A stretch of 64,000 nucleotides of DNA from NCBI GenBank assembly GCA_015178975.1, contig WHVD01000034.1, forward strand, positions 62,001 to 126,000, given 5' to 3'. Every line of letters starts with the position of its first letter. The first letter of the stretch is position 1. The notes below the pieces were generated by a model that was not told where the DNA came from, searched no databases, and was given only the letters and a program-made list of their open reading frames with translations. The stretch is from Hysterangium stoloniferum. Lineage: Eukaryota; Basidiomycota; Agaricomycetes; Hysterangiales; Hysterangiaceae. The translations under genes and the position numbers were made by a program. Shown piece after piece: positions 46,199-57,895 of this stretch.

Positions 46199-48244
46199 AT
46201 GCGACAAACAACATTACTACGTGTCACGCTCCTTTCGATCTCTCTGTGGGAGATACAAGCAGCGACCCCGAACACGGCTGCGTCCGTTAGCGTCGCTAAA
46301 TCTGCCCCATCCAATGCTGAGCCTCTGGTCTCCACACACGTCTCTTTCTCCATTGAACAAGACAGGTGGCCCGGTATGCTTTCAAAGCACTTGTACGTGT
46401 CATTTTTATTAATTTAGACCCCCATGTTCAGATTGGACTGGTATCGACTCTCGTAACGAATTTACGCATACCGCTCTAGTCAACCTGCAAAGTATTACCG
46501 GCCAACCTCCCAAAATCCGGGTTGGTGCTAATTCTGAAGATCACACCTTGTTTTCCCCTACTGTCACGGTATGTATTGACGTATTAAATGTTTTCTCAAC
46601 CCATGCTCAACTGGATTGGCAGGTTGTTGAGGCGCAATTTCCTCCATCGTCATCATTAACTCCCTACCCTGAAGCGACAACCATCCATGTTGGCGATGGC
46701 TTCTATCAGCTCTCCAAATGGCTCCCGTCCGGAACACACATGGTCTGGGGTGTCAATTTTGGTCTCGACAATGCGACAAATGCAGCTAACATGGCGAAGA
46801 GTATCATGAAAGCCTTCAGCACCAGCGAGGTCAAACGAGCTAATATCCATCTGGACTTGATTGAAGTTGGTACGTAGTAGTATTTGCCTAGATATAAATC
46901 GACTTGATAACCAACCGCGACAGGAAATGAGGCTGATTTATATAAGTCTAATGGACTTCGACCCTCGAACTGGACACAGGAAGAATATGTTGCTGAGTAA
47001 GTGACTCATCGCATCTATGATAATGACATTACTCCACATTTTTATCATCCATTGCGTAACAGCTGGATTGGCATGGCGACGGCCGTGGTCGAGGCCGCTA
47101 ACCTGTCGCCTAATAGTGCTGTTGGATTGCAGGGGGCCTCATTCGCAGGGCAGGGCTTTACTCCAACGGGCATTTTCAATGATAATATCTTGCAGTCTAC
47201 TCCTGGAAAAGTTATTAGACAGTATGCACCTCGCCTTCTCTCAATCAATGAAGTGGAGTCTCACATCTGATTTCAGAATCAGTCAACACCGATATTCGGG
47301 TTTTTTCTGTTTCGGTGGAGATTTCGCTTTGGAATCCTTTATGAGCAAAGCGGCCGTAAGGAGTAATATCACTGTTTTCAGTGCCGACATCGCAGAAGTC
47401 AAGAGCAAAGGCTTCCCGTATGTTCTTGGGTGGGCACCGGTGGATAGGATTCCTATTATTTTGCACTGATGCAAGAGTATCTTGAAAATAGAGAGACAAA
47501 TAGCATTGCGTGTCATGGCGCTCCCGGCGTGAGCAACACTGCTGGAGCAGCCCTCTGGGCCATAGATTATACTCTTCAAGCCGCGGTTCAGGGAATAGTA
47601 GAGACATATTTCCACGAGGGTCAGTTGATTTATCCACTGTTTCCTTCTTGAGAATTAGCTGATCCCTGTGGCGTATTCTCATAGGCATCGGCTTCAAATA
47701 CAATTTCGTTCGTACCATCCAGCTTCAAAGCAATCAGATTATTGAAATGCCTATCTAGATTCAGCCCGTCTCTTTAAACCGGTCAATTACCGATGCAACT
47801 CCTATAGATCCACCTCAACCTCCCCATGTTCAGCCGGCATATTACTCTGCCATCCTCGTCGCTCATGCCATCGGGTCAACAGGATCTGCTCAAATCGTCG
47901 AACTCACCGTACCATTCGATAATGTTTCTGGTTATGCGATTTATGAGAATGGCCGGCTCGTTCGAGCTGTCTTTATCAACCTTGACGCATGGCTACAAAG
48001 TTCGACGGGAACCCGCCCAAGCGTACACATCGGCTTGACTATTCCTTCAGGAGGTCCGAAGACCGCTACTGTTAGGAGACTTGCCATTGCACATGCTGAT
48101 GATGTTTCTGGTTTGACTCTCGGAGGACAGTCTTACGAAACTGCAGATGGGACAGTGGACGGGAAGGAAACGCTCCAGAACATCAAAGTTGCAGATGGGG
48201 TCGACCTTACTTCAACAGAAGCGATTCTCGTCGCTTTTCACTGA
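46199..48244 (+). CDS. glycoside hydrolase family 79 (beta-glucuronidase type), secreted
   Basis: Retaining glycosidase; fungal GH79 enzymes remove glucuronic or 4-O-methyl-glucuronic acid from arabinogalactan and similar glycans. A signal peptide follows the ATG at 46199 (TTLLRVTLLSISLWEIQA). I could join nine exons without a frame break. Landmarks: HVSFSIEQDRWPDWTGID, NLQSITGQPPKIRVGANSED, LIEVGNEADLYK (the acid/base Glu sits in NE), YVLGETNSIACHGAPG (nucleophile Glu in GET; it spans a GTGGGC-donor intron), SNTAGAALWAIDYTLQA and HEGIGFKYNFIQPV. The C-terminal beta-sandwich (GH79C) reads AYYSAILVAHAIG and ends TEAILVAFH before the stop at 48242-48244. The length, about 500 residues, and the two Glu positions fit the family. 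Both flanks are repeat or empty DNA, so no cluster partner is evident. Confidence 0.88.
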
Positions 48245-49637
48245 ACGTTGACTTGAACATCCTAGAATTATATTTTTGCCATGTGTCCAGTCACTCTTTT
48301 TGAAAAGGAATCACAGTCATTTGATACTCTACACAATCCAAACACTATATTTCCGTCTTAAAAGAGTCCGTGAGCTTGGATGGTTCATTCAACTGTGGGG
48401 ATCGATGTACGGTGATAGCGTCAGCAGCCCGAGACAACTTCCAGTATCACTTACTGTTGTAAAATAATTCCTTTCCACGACGTCCCTTACCCACGTCAAT
48501 ACCTGCCGGGTGTCCTGTAGAAACCCATGAAAGTGGTGATAGTGAAGTCTCGGTGATTTCCCCTGCGATCTCTGTGATAAGCTTTAAGCATAATGTCTCC
48601 TTGGTACTATCAGCAAGTTTTGTGTATTCAATGCCTCTCCTTATGTGGATTAACCATAATTTATGACTGCGGCATGGCGCTCAACTGCTAGCCCCTCTTA
48701 GGGCATACTACACACTAGCCTTGATTGGAATTACTTCTCCAAGCTTCTACACTACAGTTAATTTTTAACTTGTATTATTTCATCCGAGTTCTGTTTTATG
48801 CTTGTAAATCAAATAGCAAAGATAGGGAAAACCCCCGTGAGCATGCGCAACTTGACCAACCGATTTTGTCGCCACTTTATTCTTGTGGGGTAAAAAGCAA
48901 AAAACTATCAATATGTTTGACCCTATAAAGAAATCCCGCACCAGTCCAGCCCCACACCAGTCGCCATCCTCTTCCAACGTTCAATCGTCATATTATCCAC
49001 CATGGGTGTTCCAAGCAGTCACACGGACTTCCAAGGGACTCAAAGATGCAGTGAATACCCACAAGAGGATCCGCCTTGGAAAAGAAGACAAAAATAACAT
49101 ACTATTGCTGTGGAAAAATCCATTTTCCTCCCACAAACGGGGTGATTTCCCATGGTCCGAATTGGGGACAGCTATTCGGATTTGAAGTACTTCAATGGTC
49201 TAATGGGTACAGTAAACCTTGGACACTGATGATCCTTTGACCGTAGCACGGAGGTTTGGTGAATCATGTACATCGATTTTCTGTTCAAACACCGTCACTG
49301 GCAAAATCAGTGGGTGCGGAAAAAACTCAGCCATCGGGGCATGAAAGATCCCACTGTCGTGCAGTTACTACCAACGCCATATGCGACGAGCTCAATGGGA
49401 CGATGAACGTGATAGTCAACGGATGCGACTCTGGAGACTATAACCGTTGTGAAGAGAGCTGACGTTGCGCCTATGGAGGCACTCCGAATTACCCTTTGAG
49501 GACGTGAAATCGTAAATAATTATTCGAGCATGCTGCAATACAATGCCAACAAAAACCTATGGTAAAAATTTCTTCCTGGTATGAGAGGGTATTCAGATTT
49601 TGGGAATTAGCCTTTTTACTGCTTGTAGATGTCGCGC
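48245..49637. other. intergenic, one weak ORF
   Basis: A frame with an ATG at 48912 runs to 49185 (MFDPIKKSRTSPAPHQSPSS...). It is basic and Ser/Pro-rich at the start and matches nothing I know. The remainder shows no motif. Confidence 0.3.
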
Positions 49638-50843
49638 TTATTCATCGTCTCCTGTGCGTGCAAGGAATACCCCTTTACCGGAGGCAGAGAGAGAATTCTT
49701 TCGTCCACCCAGTCCTGGACTAGGCAAGGCGGTGGATCGACTGAATCCAGAGCTGGGAAAGCCTCTCGATGAAGAAAGGCCTGGACTGGGAAATACACCC
49801 TCCGCTGAATCGCCATGAACCAATTGTCCAACAAGCTTGGCTGGACCCGGCATGTTAAAGTTACTGTCGAAAGGCACACCTTCAAACGTCCCATCATTTT
49901 GAGGATGCCCTTTCCACGTCTCTCCTGGACTCGCAATATTCACATCTGGGGGGTGGGCTGTCACCGTTGGTGAGCGCGGTTGGGAACTCGTCCCTGTGGA
50001 TCCCGTGGTCGCACTTCGTTTACCTGACTTTTTGGATCGCTTTGGTTTTGGATTAGAGCTGGTAGAAGAAGGGGGAAGTGGCATACGATATGGAGGTGGT
50101 TGCTCCTGTGAATTGGACATCGACGTGGACGTGCGGGATCGCGTGCCAGAGCCGGAATCGGACCGATGCGATGCGCTTTGTAAATATGAGTCTGCGTCGA
50201 AATCTGCGGCGACAACCGCTTCATCTGCTCCGCCTCCTTCTAATTCTACAAAATCGTGATTTGATACTGGAGCTTGTTGGAATGCACCGTAATCTTCAAG
50301 AGTGGGTCCGCTCCCAGGGAAGCCTTCAAAGGACTCGCTTTGAGTATCGAGGAGTGCAGCGACCTTCTTTTGTTTCCGAAGCTCTTTACGAGCCTTGCGA
50401 GCAGCCTCGGCCTCTCTTCGCTCCAGGTCCGCCTGGACAGATTCTGCTATCGCATCGTCTCCAAGAGGCGCAGCGTCGGAGTCCAATGTAGAGGAAGAAA
50501 TACGAGAAACCCTGAGGCTTGCTTCCTGCTCTTGATTGCTATTTTCCTGTAAAGGTCGCCCGAACAAGTCATATCCAAAAAGCTTGATGCTTCCTTTTCC
50601 CTTTCCACGCTTCTTCTTAACTCTTTTGCGACCATCACTTCGACCAATCTGGGAATGCAAAGACAAGACTTCTGCATCTACTTCTGCATCGCTGAACTCT
50701 GCATTTTGAAGCAGGCCCTCTAGCTCATCACGCCGTCCTAGTTGCTGCCTGTCCTCCTCATCTCCTACGACACGAGTTTGTAAGCATGGTAGACAAGAAC
50801 CAAAGATTGCTCGCGCAGTGTCCGCCCAGCTAAATGTCGCCAT
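49638..50843 (-). CDS. conserved basidiomycete-type hypothetical protein, low complexity
   Basis: An intronless 401-residue frame starting at the ATG at 50841-50843. The start MATFSWADTARAIFGSCLPC has two Cys close to an amphipathic N-terminus, suggesting lipid attachment at a membrane (inference). A Lys-rich patch (KRVKKKRGKGKGSIKLFGYD) follows. Then comes an Ala/Arg/Lys helix, likely coiled coil (RREAEAARKARKELRKQKKV), an acidic segment, a Pro/Ser-rich disordered part and a C-terminal PSPGLSSSRGFPSSGFSRS-like repeat. A longer frame extends upstream to 50885 without an ATG. Codon use and the absence of stops over 1.2 kb argue for a real gene. I recognise the LFGYDLFGRP segment only as a feature of uncharacterised basidiomycete proteins. 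No catalytic motif is visible. Confidence 0.65.
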   Translation of the reverse strand: MATFSWADTARAIFGSCLPCLQTRVVGDEEDRQQLGRRDELEGLLQNAEFSDAEVDAEVLSLHSQIGRSDGRKRVKKKRGKGKGSIKLFGYDLFGRPLQENSNQEQEASLRVSRISSSTLDSDAAPLGDDAIAESVQADLERREAEAARKARKELRKQKKVAALLDTQSESFEGFPGSGPTLEDYGAFQQAPVSNHDFVELEGGGADEAVVAADFDADSYLQSASHRSDSGSGTRSRTSTSMSNSQEQPPPYRMPLPPSSTSSNPKPKRSKKSGKRSATTGSTGTSSQPRSPTVTAHPPDVNIASPGETWKGHPQNDGTFEGVPFDSNFNMPGPAKLVGQLVHGDSAEGVFPSPGLSSSRGFPSSGFSRSTALPSPGLGGRKNSLSASGKGVFLARTGDDE

Positions 50844-51714
50844 TTTATGAAATAAGTACCACGTAGAAACAGTTGAAACGTTCAAAGATGTTCAACTTTA
50901 AAGGAGGTGAGGCTATACCCGAGATTACACGTGAAAGATACATACATGGGATAGAGGAGCCCCGGCATCTCGGCACAAGAATGTCATTTGATTGTTCAAA
51001 TTCAAAAGTAAGAAAAAATTGTCACAGGAAAGTGGCCTTTCTAGAGAAGAAGATATAATCAATAAAATAAACTCCCTACACACCAAAAAGGGAGTTGCAC
51101 ATATGTCAAAATTTGTGGATTAGAATTCGTAATATTTTCCAGTATTGAGAACATACTGTACTAATGTAAAGGAAGAAACCTCCACTACTCCAAATACCTT
51201 CAACGACATCCTCAAATATCTAATGGCATCTTGGAAGGATCTTTTTCCGTCCGCTGCTAAAAAAACCGCCCAAATCATTCACGGACAAATTGAAAACACG
51301 GTCGTTTATCACCAGAGTGTTCCCAAGGTTCAATTCCTTATATAAATTGTAGCTCGCATTAAATTTTGTTTCAACCACAGTCAGGCCTATGAGAAGGCAA
51401 AGTGAGGTATTTGACGCCCAACTGAAGACTACAATAGCCTAGTGAGCAACTATGTTACCGTATTTAATTACGAGCTAAAAATTGTTTTCCACCTTATCTG
51501 CAATCCTTGCCCCCTGACAATTTATTGAATAAACATTCGTGGTTGGCAACACTTAGGATAAGTGTAAAGTTGAGCCTGAATTTGTCTATGGAAGACGCGA
51601 GGCCATTGAGTCTTATGAAGCGAGCGGAGATTCATTGTACCGATCATCGATTTCCTCGAGCCAAGTTCTCTCTCTCGTCTTTCATTCGATTTACTACTCT
51701 CTGCAAGTGGAACT
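50844..51714. other. intergenic between divergent genes
   Basis: Holds the promoters of the minus-strand hypothetical gene and the plus-strand MYND gene. A 66-codon frame (51145-51345) lacks an ATG at its start and shows no motif. Confidence 0.35.
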
Positions 51715-53065
51715 ATGCCTCGAATTTTTTTGCCACTTAGCAAAGCTGATAAATGTTCTGTATGTGGAAATTCCACCACTCTGCGACTTTGCTCGCGATG
51801 TGCCGAGGTGTGACTAAGCACACGGTGACCATCTTCCACTTGAGCTGAAACGATTGATGTTTTGTAGTGTGTATATTGTTCCGTTGCATGCCAGAAAGAA
51901 GATTGGCCAACCCATAAGAAAATTTGTAAGTCAAGGTCTATCGTCATTTTGCTACTATTAACAACATTGATGATCGACAATGCTTGGCATCGTAGGCAAG
52001 ACAGATCGTATCGACCTCACATCCTTTCATCCAATTCTAGCATGCATTGCTGAAGGTGTTCGTATTAGACCCACAGAGACCCATGTGGCCTTGCAACACA
52101 AGATTATAAATTCGCCGAATCCGGATTCGCCCGCCTTCCGTCTTCCTGATGGGTCTTGTTCCCGGATAGTCATGCTGGGCCCCTTGAACCGGGACGCTGA
52201 AGGAAAACCAGTAGACCCTCTGCATAATCCCTCCCAAAATTGGTGGACAACTGCACAATCTCTGGAAGTCCTCCATAAACTGATGAGGCGCATCTTACGA
52301 GAGGGAAATGTCATCCCAACGGTAACAGGAATCTGTCTTGCAATAATGGTTTCCATATATTCTACTACAACCACTGAGAATGGTGATAGTCACCGTAAAA
52401 GACTACGATACAGATCATCACCTATATCCGACTTTGGCATTGCGAATGGCTCCATGGAAGTAACACCGGAAGACCAGTTGGCCTACCTCCTTCCAGATGG
52501 GAGTATTATCAAAGGTCAAGACCCAAAAAATCATTACTGGATCTACTTCACCACTCAGAAAGGGGAAGAGGTGATATTTGATCCCAACATGTTCACATTT
52601 AATATGTGCTTGATGGCAAAGATGTCTCCATATCTACCACCGTCCTTGTCTCAATACCCGTCCCTTATCCCTGTTCTATTCAAGGATAGGATAATGAATC
52701 GCGGTCTGGCAAGAGAGCCCCCGCCACCAGGTGCTACCCCCAAAGAGATTTTAACTGAACGCAAGCGGTTTTCCGTGCTGCGCAACGAAAAAGTATTGAA
52801 GGCCTTTGAACGAGTCAAGTGCGATGGCAATGGAGATTTGAGAATAGCTGACGACGCCATGAATACTTTTATTTCATTTATGTCCACTGTTGCGGGACGG
52901 GGGGTCTCCAAGAAGGAGAACGCCTACATGGTCGACACATTACTTGAAGGTCACTATCTCATCAACGAGGCTGCACTGGACAACGATAGGTGGAAGCAGT
53001 TTCCTGACAGTCCCACTATAGCGATCGAAACGGATCCAAACGAAAACATGTGGGATTACACTTGA
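51715..53065 (+). CDS. MYND zinc-finger protein, intact copy
   Basis: Three exons, 51715-51807, 51868-51925 and 51996-53065, sum to 1221 bases and 406 residues without a frame break. The first two exons encode the finger: KCSVCGNSTTLRLCSRCAE and VYCSVACQKEDWPTHKKIC, i.e. the C4-C2HC pattern of MYND domains, which bind proline-rich partners. The second intron (GTAAGT...CGTAG) splits the last Cys codon. The remainder is a fungal domain without a name to me: SFHPILACIAEGVRIRP, IINSPNPDSPAFRLPDG, LMRRILREGNVIP, PEDQLAYLLPDGSIIKGQD, WIYFTTQKGEEVIFDPNMF and a C-terminal YMVDTLLEGHYLINEAALDN. No SET domain is present, so it is not a SMYD methyltransferase. A decayed paralogue lies at 31.8-33.1 kb in the same direction. 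Confidence 0.85.
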
Positions 53066-53134
53066 GTGGGAGTGGGACGCCATTCGGCTGGATTGGTAAA
53101 ACGGATAAATTGGCTATGATATAACTCCGTACAT

Positions 53135-53508
53135 TGTAAGGGGGTGTGACTCCCTACACTGCGATCTTGTCATTAATACGCTTGACGTTCACGCATTCCA
53201 TTCCATTGTATCCAGCTTTTGATCACCCACATGTTTCTTTCCCCTTGTCTCTATCTTTCTTTTGTTCTATATCATTGTTCAAAGATTATATTGTCATCTT
53301 GTAGAATATTCCACCTCCATTGTTCCCCTTTGTTCCCATTTGCTTTCAACATATTCTTTTGTTCTCTAGATCGTGTCAAATTTCTCTGTATATAAAGTTC
53401 TCTAGAATATGAGTACTTCACTTCTCATCACTTGTACTTGACTCCCACTCACATTTATTCTTACACTTAGTATAGGTGTCTTGCACTCACAGCACATTAT
53501 ATCTTACA
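53135..53508 (+). repeat. solo-LTR candidate
   Basis: 374 bp bounded by TGTAAGGGGGTGTGACTCCC and ...TATATCTTACA (TGTAAG/CTTACA inverted tips). Contains TGTATATAAAGTTC near 53390 and long pyrimidine runs. No coding frame. Immediate flanks (TACAT and ATATT) do not match, so no target duplication supports it. It lies 70 bp after the MYND stop and may supply that gene's terminator region. Confidence 0.5.
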
Positions 53509-54531
53509 ATATTCTGTACCAATAAAAATATGACTGAATTTTATCATTGTCTCTCTACAGGGTCCTCCGTCTAGGAAGTCCGAGATCTTCCATTTTGGTG
53601 TCCGGGAGTACACTGCAGAACGAATCATCTGAACAAGAGCCACATGTACACGACCGTTATACTGAAGGCCAAGAAACCCGTGGTCCTCTAAAAGAAATAT
53701 GGGATAGATATGGTAGCATAAATCATTTGGGACCTTTACTAAATCACTCTTAGAGCCGAAATTACAGTATATAGGAGAGACGTACCTTTTCTGCGTATCT
53801 GTTCCTATCAAGAACCCCTTTACAATTAAATTCAAATTGTGGCCCTGCATAGGCAATAACATGTCATATATATTACTAATATTGCAACGATGTAATTCAT
53901 CAGCGACAACTGTAAATGACGTTCCTGATATTCATACGAGGAACACGATTCATTTTCCTAATACATTCCGTCCAGATACCTTCTAGTATTGCTCGAAGGA
54001 TCAACTGCCAAGGTGTTGAAATTGTTTCATCGGCGCTAGCTTAAAGTGATTCTCAGTATTCCGCAGTGAATCTGATATTACTATGATATGGATTGGTTCA
54101 TTATAGCTATTAATGGACATATATAATATGATACATAAGGGCAAAAAAATACTTTTGGATGATAACTAGCCCTTTTAAAAGAAGCCTAGCATTATAGAAA
54201 ATACAATGATAAGATACAGCATGACGGCACAGCGGCCCCACGGTCCGGTATGTGGCTGGACAAGAGAAACGCATTTCAATGTTAAACAAGGTGATGAGCG
54301 TGGCTTGGCCATTAACCAAGGCCAAGGCAGCCAGGGGAAAGCGCTGGGAACACCCGCACCGTTGGTCCCTGTGGAAAAATCTAAATTAGAGAACCCCAAC
54401 ATATTCAGCTTAACACTCACACGTGCGAATTTTGAACGATAAATTTGCTGTATGAATCAAGTTTGCGGCCGATAAATAAGCATAGCCCGCTGCAGACTGA
54501 TTGACATGACTCACAAACTCTTCTTGGTTAG
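53509..54531. other. intergenic, nothing certain
   Basis: Overlapping frames on both strands at 53497-53862 show no motif. The rest is AT-rich. The 3' end of the next minus-strand gene lies at 54532. Confidence 0.35.
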
Positions 54532-55692
54532 CTAATGCCATGGCTGGAATCCCTGAACGTTAATAGAGGAAGTGTGATCCCTAGTGGAAGTTACTACACC
54601 TGCTTGCTCATCAGGCGAGCTTGCCGCCTTGATGAGCTCCGTTATTCGGTCCGACATCTCCTGGGGCCCGACCCAACGGATTTCTTCTACACCATTGGCA
54701 ATATGTTGGAAAACTAGGACAAACATATTCGGATCGTGCAAACTTAGTGCAGATCCGGGACCAATAGTCCATCCCGGCCCCCTCAGAGCAAATTCTTGCA
54801 GCACCTATGAGCAAAAAAATTCATCAACAATCCGCTTCCAGTGCACTTGACACGTCGTGAACTCACTTTGTGAAGCGCATTATCCGGATGATCATGTATC
54901 CCCTGAAGTTTCGCTTGGAAGCCATTATCGAAGCAGAAGATGTGGCTCCCTCCCACGCCAAACATGATTCTCGTTAAACCTAAATCGAACCCATCGATAT
55001 CCCGTTGAGCATCTCTAATTGAGTTAACATAAATGTCGTCCAGCTCGGCTGACCAGGCTCCTGGATTTATTCCTTTGAGGAAATATCCATTGGGTTGTTC
55101 AGAGAATGAGACATAATTGCTAGGAGGCGCTGGAGGGATGCCCATGAAAGCTTTCTGGATGGGTTTCCCGATCGTCGAGTCCCACCAAACTAAAGTATTT
55201 CAAAATACCTAGTTAGACGCCAAAATTTCGATGAGATTGTTTCGAACCGAAAACTTACTTTTTCCTGACAAGGTGTTGTCTGCCGCCCAGCATTGTCCGT
55301 CCTTTGCGATGCTCATCCAGCTCATATGAGCGGGGATTACATCTCCAGACGCACTGGAGTGAGTGAGTCCGAGAAGTGTGAAGCTTTTAAGCCACTCACA
55401 TTTTGGAATGCAGAGATTTGGGAAGCCTTTCTGCATAGAACTTGGCCCCATGGGCAATAAAATAAGAATCGAGGCTGGGGCCAAACGCGACGATCATGGT
55501 GTAGAGGTAGAAGTTTAGACGACCCCACGTCGCCCTACCTGTTATACCACTGAGAATCGACAAAGGCACCGAGTACAGCCTCGTGTTCAATGTTCGGAAC
55601 AGATCGTATAATAAATATACTAAAATATCATCAATCTTCTCATCGTTATCTATCCCACCACCCAGTGTGAATGCCGGGCAGGATTTTGTCAT
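54532..55692 (-). pseudogene. uncharacterised fungal gene with a one-base insertion
   Basis: Three exons: 55692-55259, 55189-54867 and 54804-54532, with canonical introns (GTAAGT...TTTAG and GTGAGT...CATAG). Readable blocks: DDILVYLLYDLFRTLNTRLY, SGITGRATWGRLNFYLYTMI, GPSLDSYFIAHGAKFYAERL, CEWLKSFTLLGLTHSSASGD, WWDSTIGKPIQKAFMGIPP, GYFLKGINPGAWSAEL and WTIGPGSALSLHDPNMFVL. The exon sum is 1030 bases, one more than a multiple of three. The surplus base lies at about 55418-55422, inside CTTCCCAAATCTC, where the frame moves from AERLP to NLCIPKCEW. I believe the family occurs in other Agaricomycetes, function unknown, with no signal peptide or clear membrane helix. It is either a very recent pseudogene or a sequence error. 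Confidence 0.7.
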
Positions 55693-56042
55693 GGTTCATT
55701 TCTACCATCATCTTAGTTGCCGTGGCTGCAAGTAAATGTGACGCATGTAACTCTGATTGGTACACGACACGTCGACAAGCTGCGTTGCTCAGGGACCATA
55801 AGCCTATCATGGGCCAATCGTCTGTCACACGCATCAATTCGCGGCACCGAAGCGCAGATCTATGTGCCGTATATAGGCTGTAAATGACGCCAGAATACAA
55901 CCAGAATAGGCTAACATAATTAAGAATTATGAGAGCATTAACGATGGAGAGCATTTAAGGCACAAGCTGTGGTGTTTTACACAGTTTAAACGTGCTCGAG
56001 AGCAGCACTCGACGAAACGTAAGGTTCATAGACTGAAAAACT
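55693..56042. other. intergenic
   Basis: Short stretch between two minus-strand genes: upstream region of the uncharacterised gene and 3' flank of the F-box gene. Nothing recognised. Confidence 0.35.
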
Positions 56043-57895
56043 TTAGACTTTGGCTCGTCTTACTTCCCATTTAAGCCGCTCCCCTTCTTTGCCAAGAATG
56101 ACGACCTTGCCCGAATTGTCCCAGTAATCGACTCGTTTCAATTTTGGACATTTCCAGGCCAACATGGATGCTACCTCATCGTTTTTCTTGATACGGCTGC
56201 GGTCAGAGTGGGATGACGCATCCGAAAATTCATAGAAAAAGTGGACGCCGTGGAAAGTAGTCAGTTCAGGCAAGGCAGATAAAACAGCTGCCCATTCATT
56301 CTAAACAAATGCCAGATTTTGAGAAAAAAAAATAGAGAAAATGTATTGAAAGGACATACCACGCTTGCGGGACCACTGGCTTTGGCTGGAGTGCAGGACC
56401 TTTTTCCTACATCCAGCCAAGTGAGTTTAGAAGCAACTTCAGCCAGTTTCCTGACATCTTCGATATCGTCATAAGCCAATAGATCAACACGTTTCAAGTT
56501 TGGATATCCTTTTATGCCCTGTAGCAAAGCGGTATCTCGCCCTCCGCCCAATTTAAAGCCCTTGAGGCTTTCCAATGGGCGTTTTTGTCCTTTTGACATA
56601 GGGCATGTTAAAATTGCCACGGCAACTTCTCTAGAGCAGACCAAATCTTTCAGATTGGGAAGGGTATGAACCGGTAGTTCGAGTTGCACACGACCGAGCT
56701 CGAAGTGCAAAGTCTCGATTAGGGGATGTGCTGCCAGGAAATCCGCGGCTGCTTCAAAACCGAAGTGGGTAGAACACCAAAGGTTCTGTAAGCTCAAGGA
56801 ACGTAGGCTCGGCCATCTCCCAAGGGCAAGAAACTGGTCGGCACGTGGAATAAAGGGTCTACGATGGTCGTAACCAACACGGAGAGTGGTTAGATTTGGA
56901 CAGTGGGAAATGAGGAGGTCCTGGATCCGGACGAGTGACGGAAGCTTGCTTAATCGAATGGTATTTTTGGCAGTTCGGATTGCTACCGAGATCAGATCAG
57001 GGACTTCGGAAACCTGACAAAAAAAAAAATTTAGAGATGGTCTAGCGAGAAAATAAGTATCGATGTTTACTTGAGAGGGAATCAGATGATCTCTCGTGCC
57101 CTCGTCATCGTGGATCGAAGCAATGGAAGGACTGAACATTTGATTATCGGTAATTTCCACTTCTTTAAGCATCTCGCATGTGAACAGCGTTGGAGAAACA
57201 TCCTCAAAGGTGACGAGGGAATTATTACACGTCCATGCAAATGAGGCCAAGTTGACCATTTTAGCGAGGGCATTGACAATCAGCCGTTGGTGCTCAATGT
57301 GCATATCGAGACCTTCACTGTGTACATCTTCTTCTTCCGCTACACGGGATGGAATAACTTCCAAATCCCGAGATCTTTCATCCATGACCAAGATGCGACG
57401 CACATTGGCTGCGAGGAGTGGATGAGCAATCAAATGTCTCCAAACCTTCTCGGAGCTCGGTTTGCAATGAATAACGCGGTACTCCAAATGTCGCAGTAAA
57501 ACAACGTCGCGGAGGCGGTGACAAGTCAGAGCCAGTGCCAACAGATCCCTCCTGCTATCAATGTGAGAAGCAATCGCATCCAGGATTTCATTTGGCTGCC
57601 TGGTCATCGTACGGCGGGCTTCATCTTTGTCCATCGGCGCGGCCCCTACAAACGGCTCTATTACCGTCAATAGGTGGAGAGATAGCTCATTCTCCTCCGA
57701 GGACATCTTGTATCCCGAGCGCGCTGAATTATCGAGGAGCTTGCGCAGCAAGCTCAGCGCGGAGAAAGGATCCTTCGTATCTTGCTGATGACTACTGATA
57801 ACCGAAGGAGAAAGGATCTCCTTTCGATAGCCCTTGTTAGAAACGCGAGTTTTGGAGGGCGGAGGGGAGACATGTCGCCCTGCCAGACGCGACAT
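56043..57895 (-). CDS. F-box / leucine-rich-repeat protein
   Basis: Substrate-recognition subunit of an SCF ubiquitin ligase (family knowledge). Three exons, 57895-57071, 57013-56360 and 56300-56043, sum to 1737 bases, 578 residues, in frame. The start chosen is the ATG opening MSRLAGRHVSPPPSKTR; a longer start at 57988 adds a hydrophobic stretch that looks untranslated. The F-box is QPNEILDAIASHIDSRRDLL then ALTCHRLRDVVLLRHLEYRV. The remainder is a chain of irregular LRRs: FAWTCNNSLVTFEDVSPTLF, ISHCPNLTTLRVGYDHRRPF, WPSLRSLSLQNLWCSTHFGF, HPLIETLHFELGRVQLELPV, YPNLKRVDLLAYDDIEDVRK and WKCPKLKRVDYWDNSGKVVI. The first intron (57 bp) would keep the frame if retained. Agaricomycetes have hundreds of such genes; the target cannot be predicted. 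Confidence 0.87.

Noticed and set aside
51715-53065. SMYD-type SET-domain methyltransferase
   Set aside because: The MYND finger is present but no SET motifs (such as NHxCxPN or a YxF end) are seen in the rest.
53497-53862. 121-codon minus-strand ORF and a plus-strand ORF at 53547-53753
   Set aside because: The minus frame runs into the LTR candidate and neither frame has recognisable domains.
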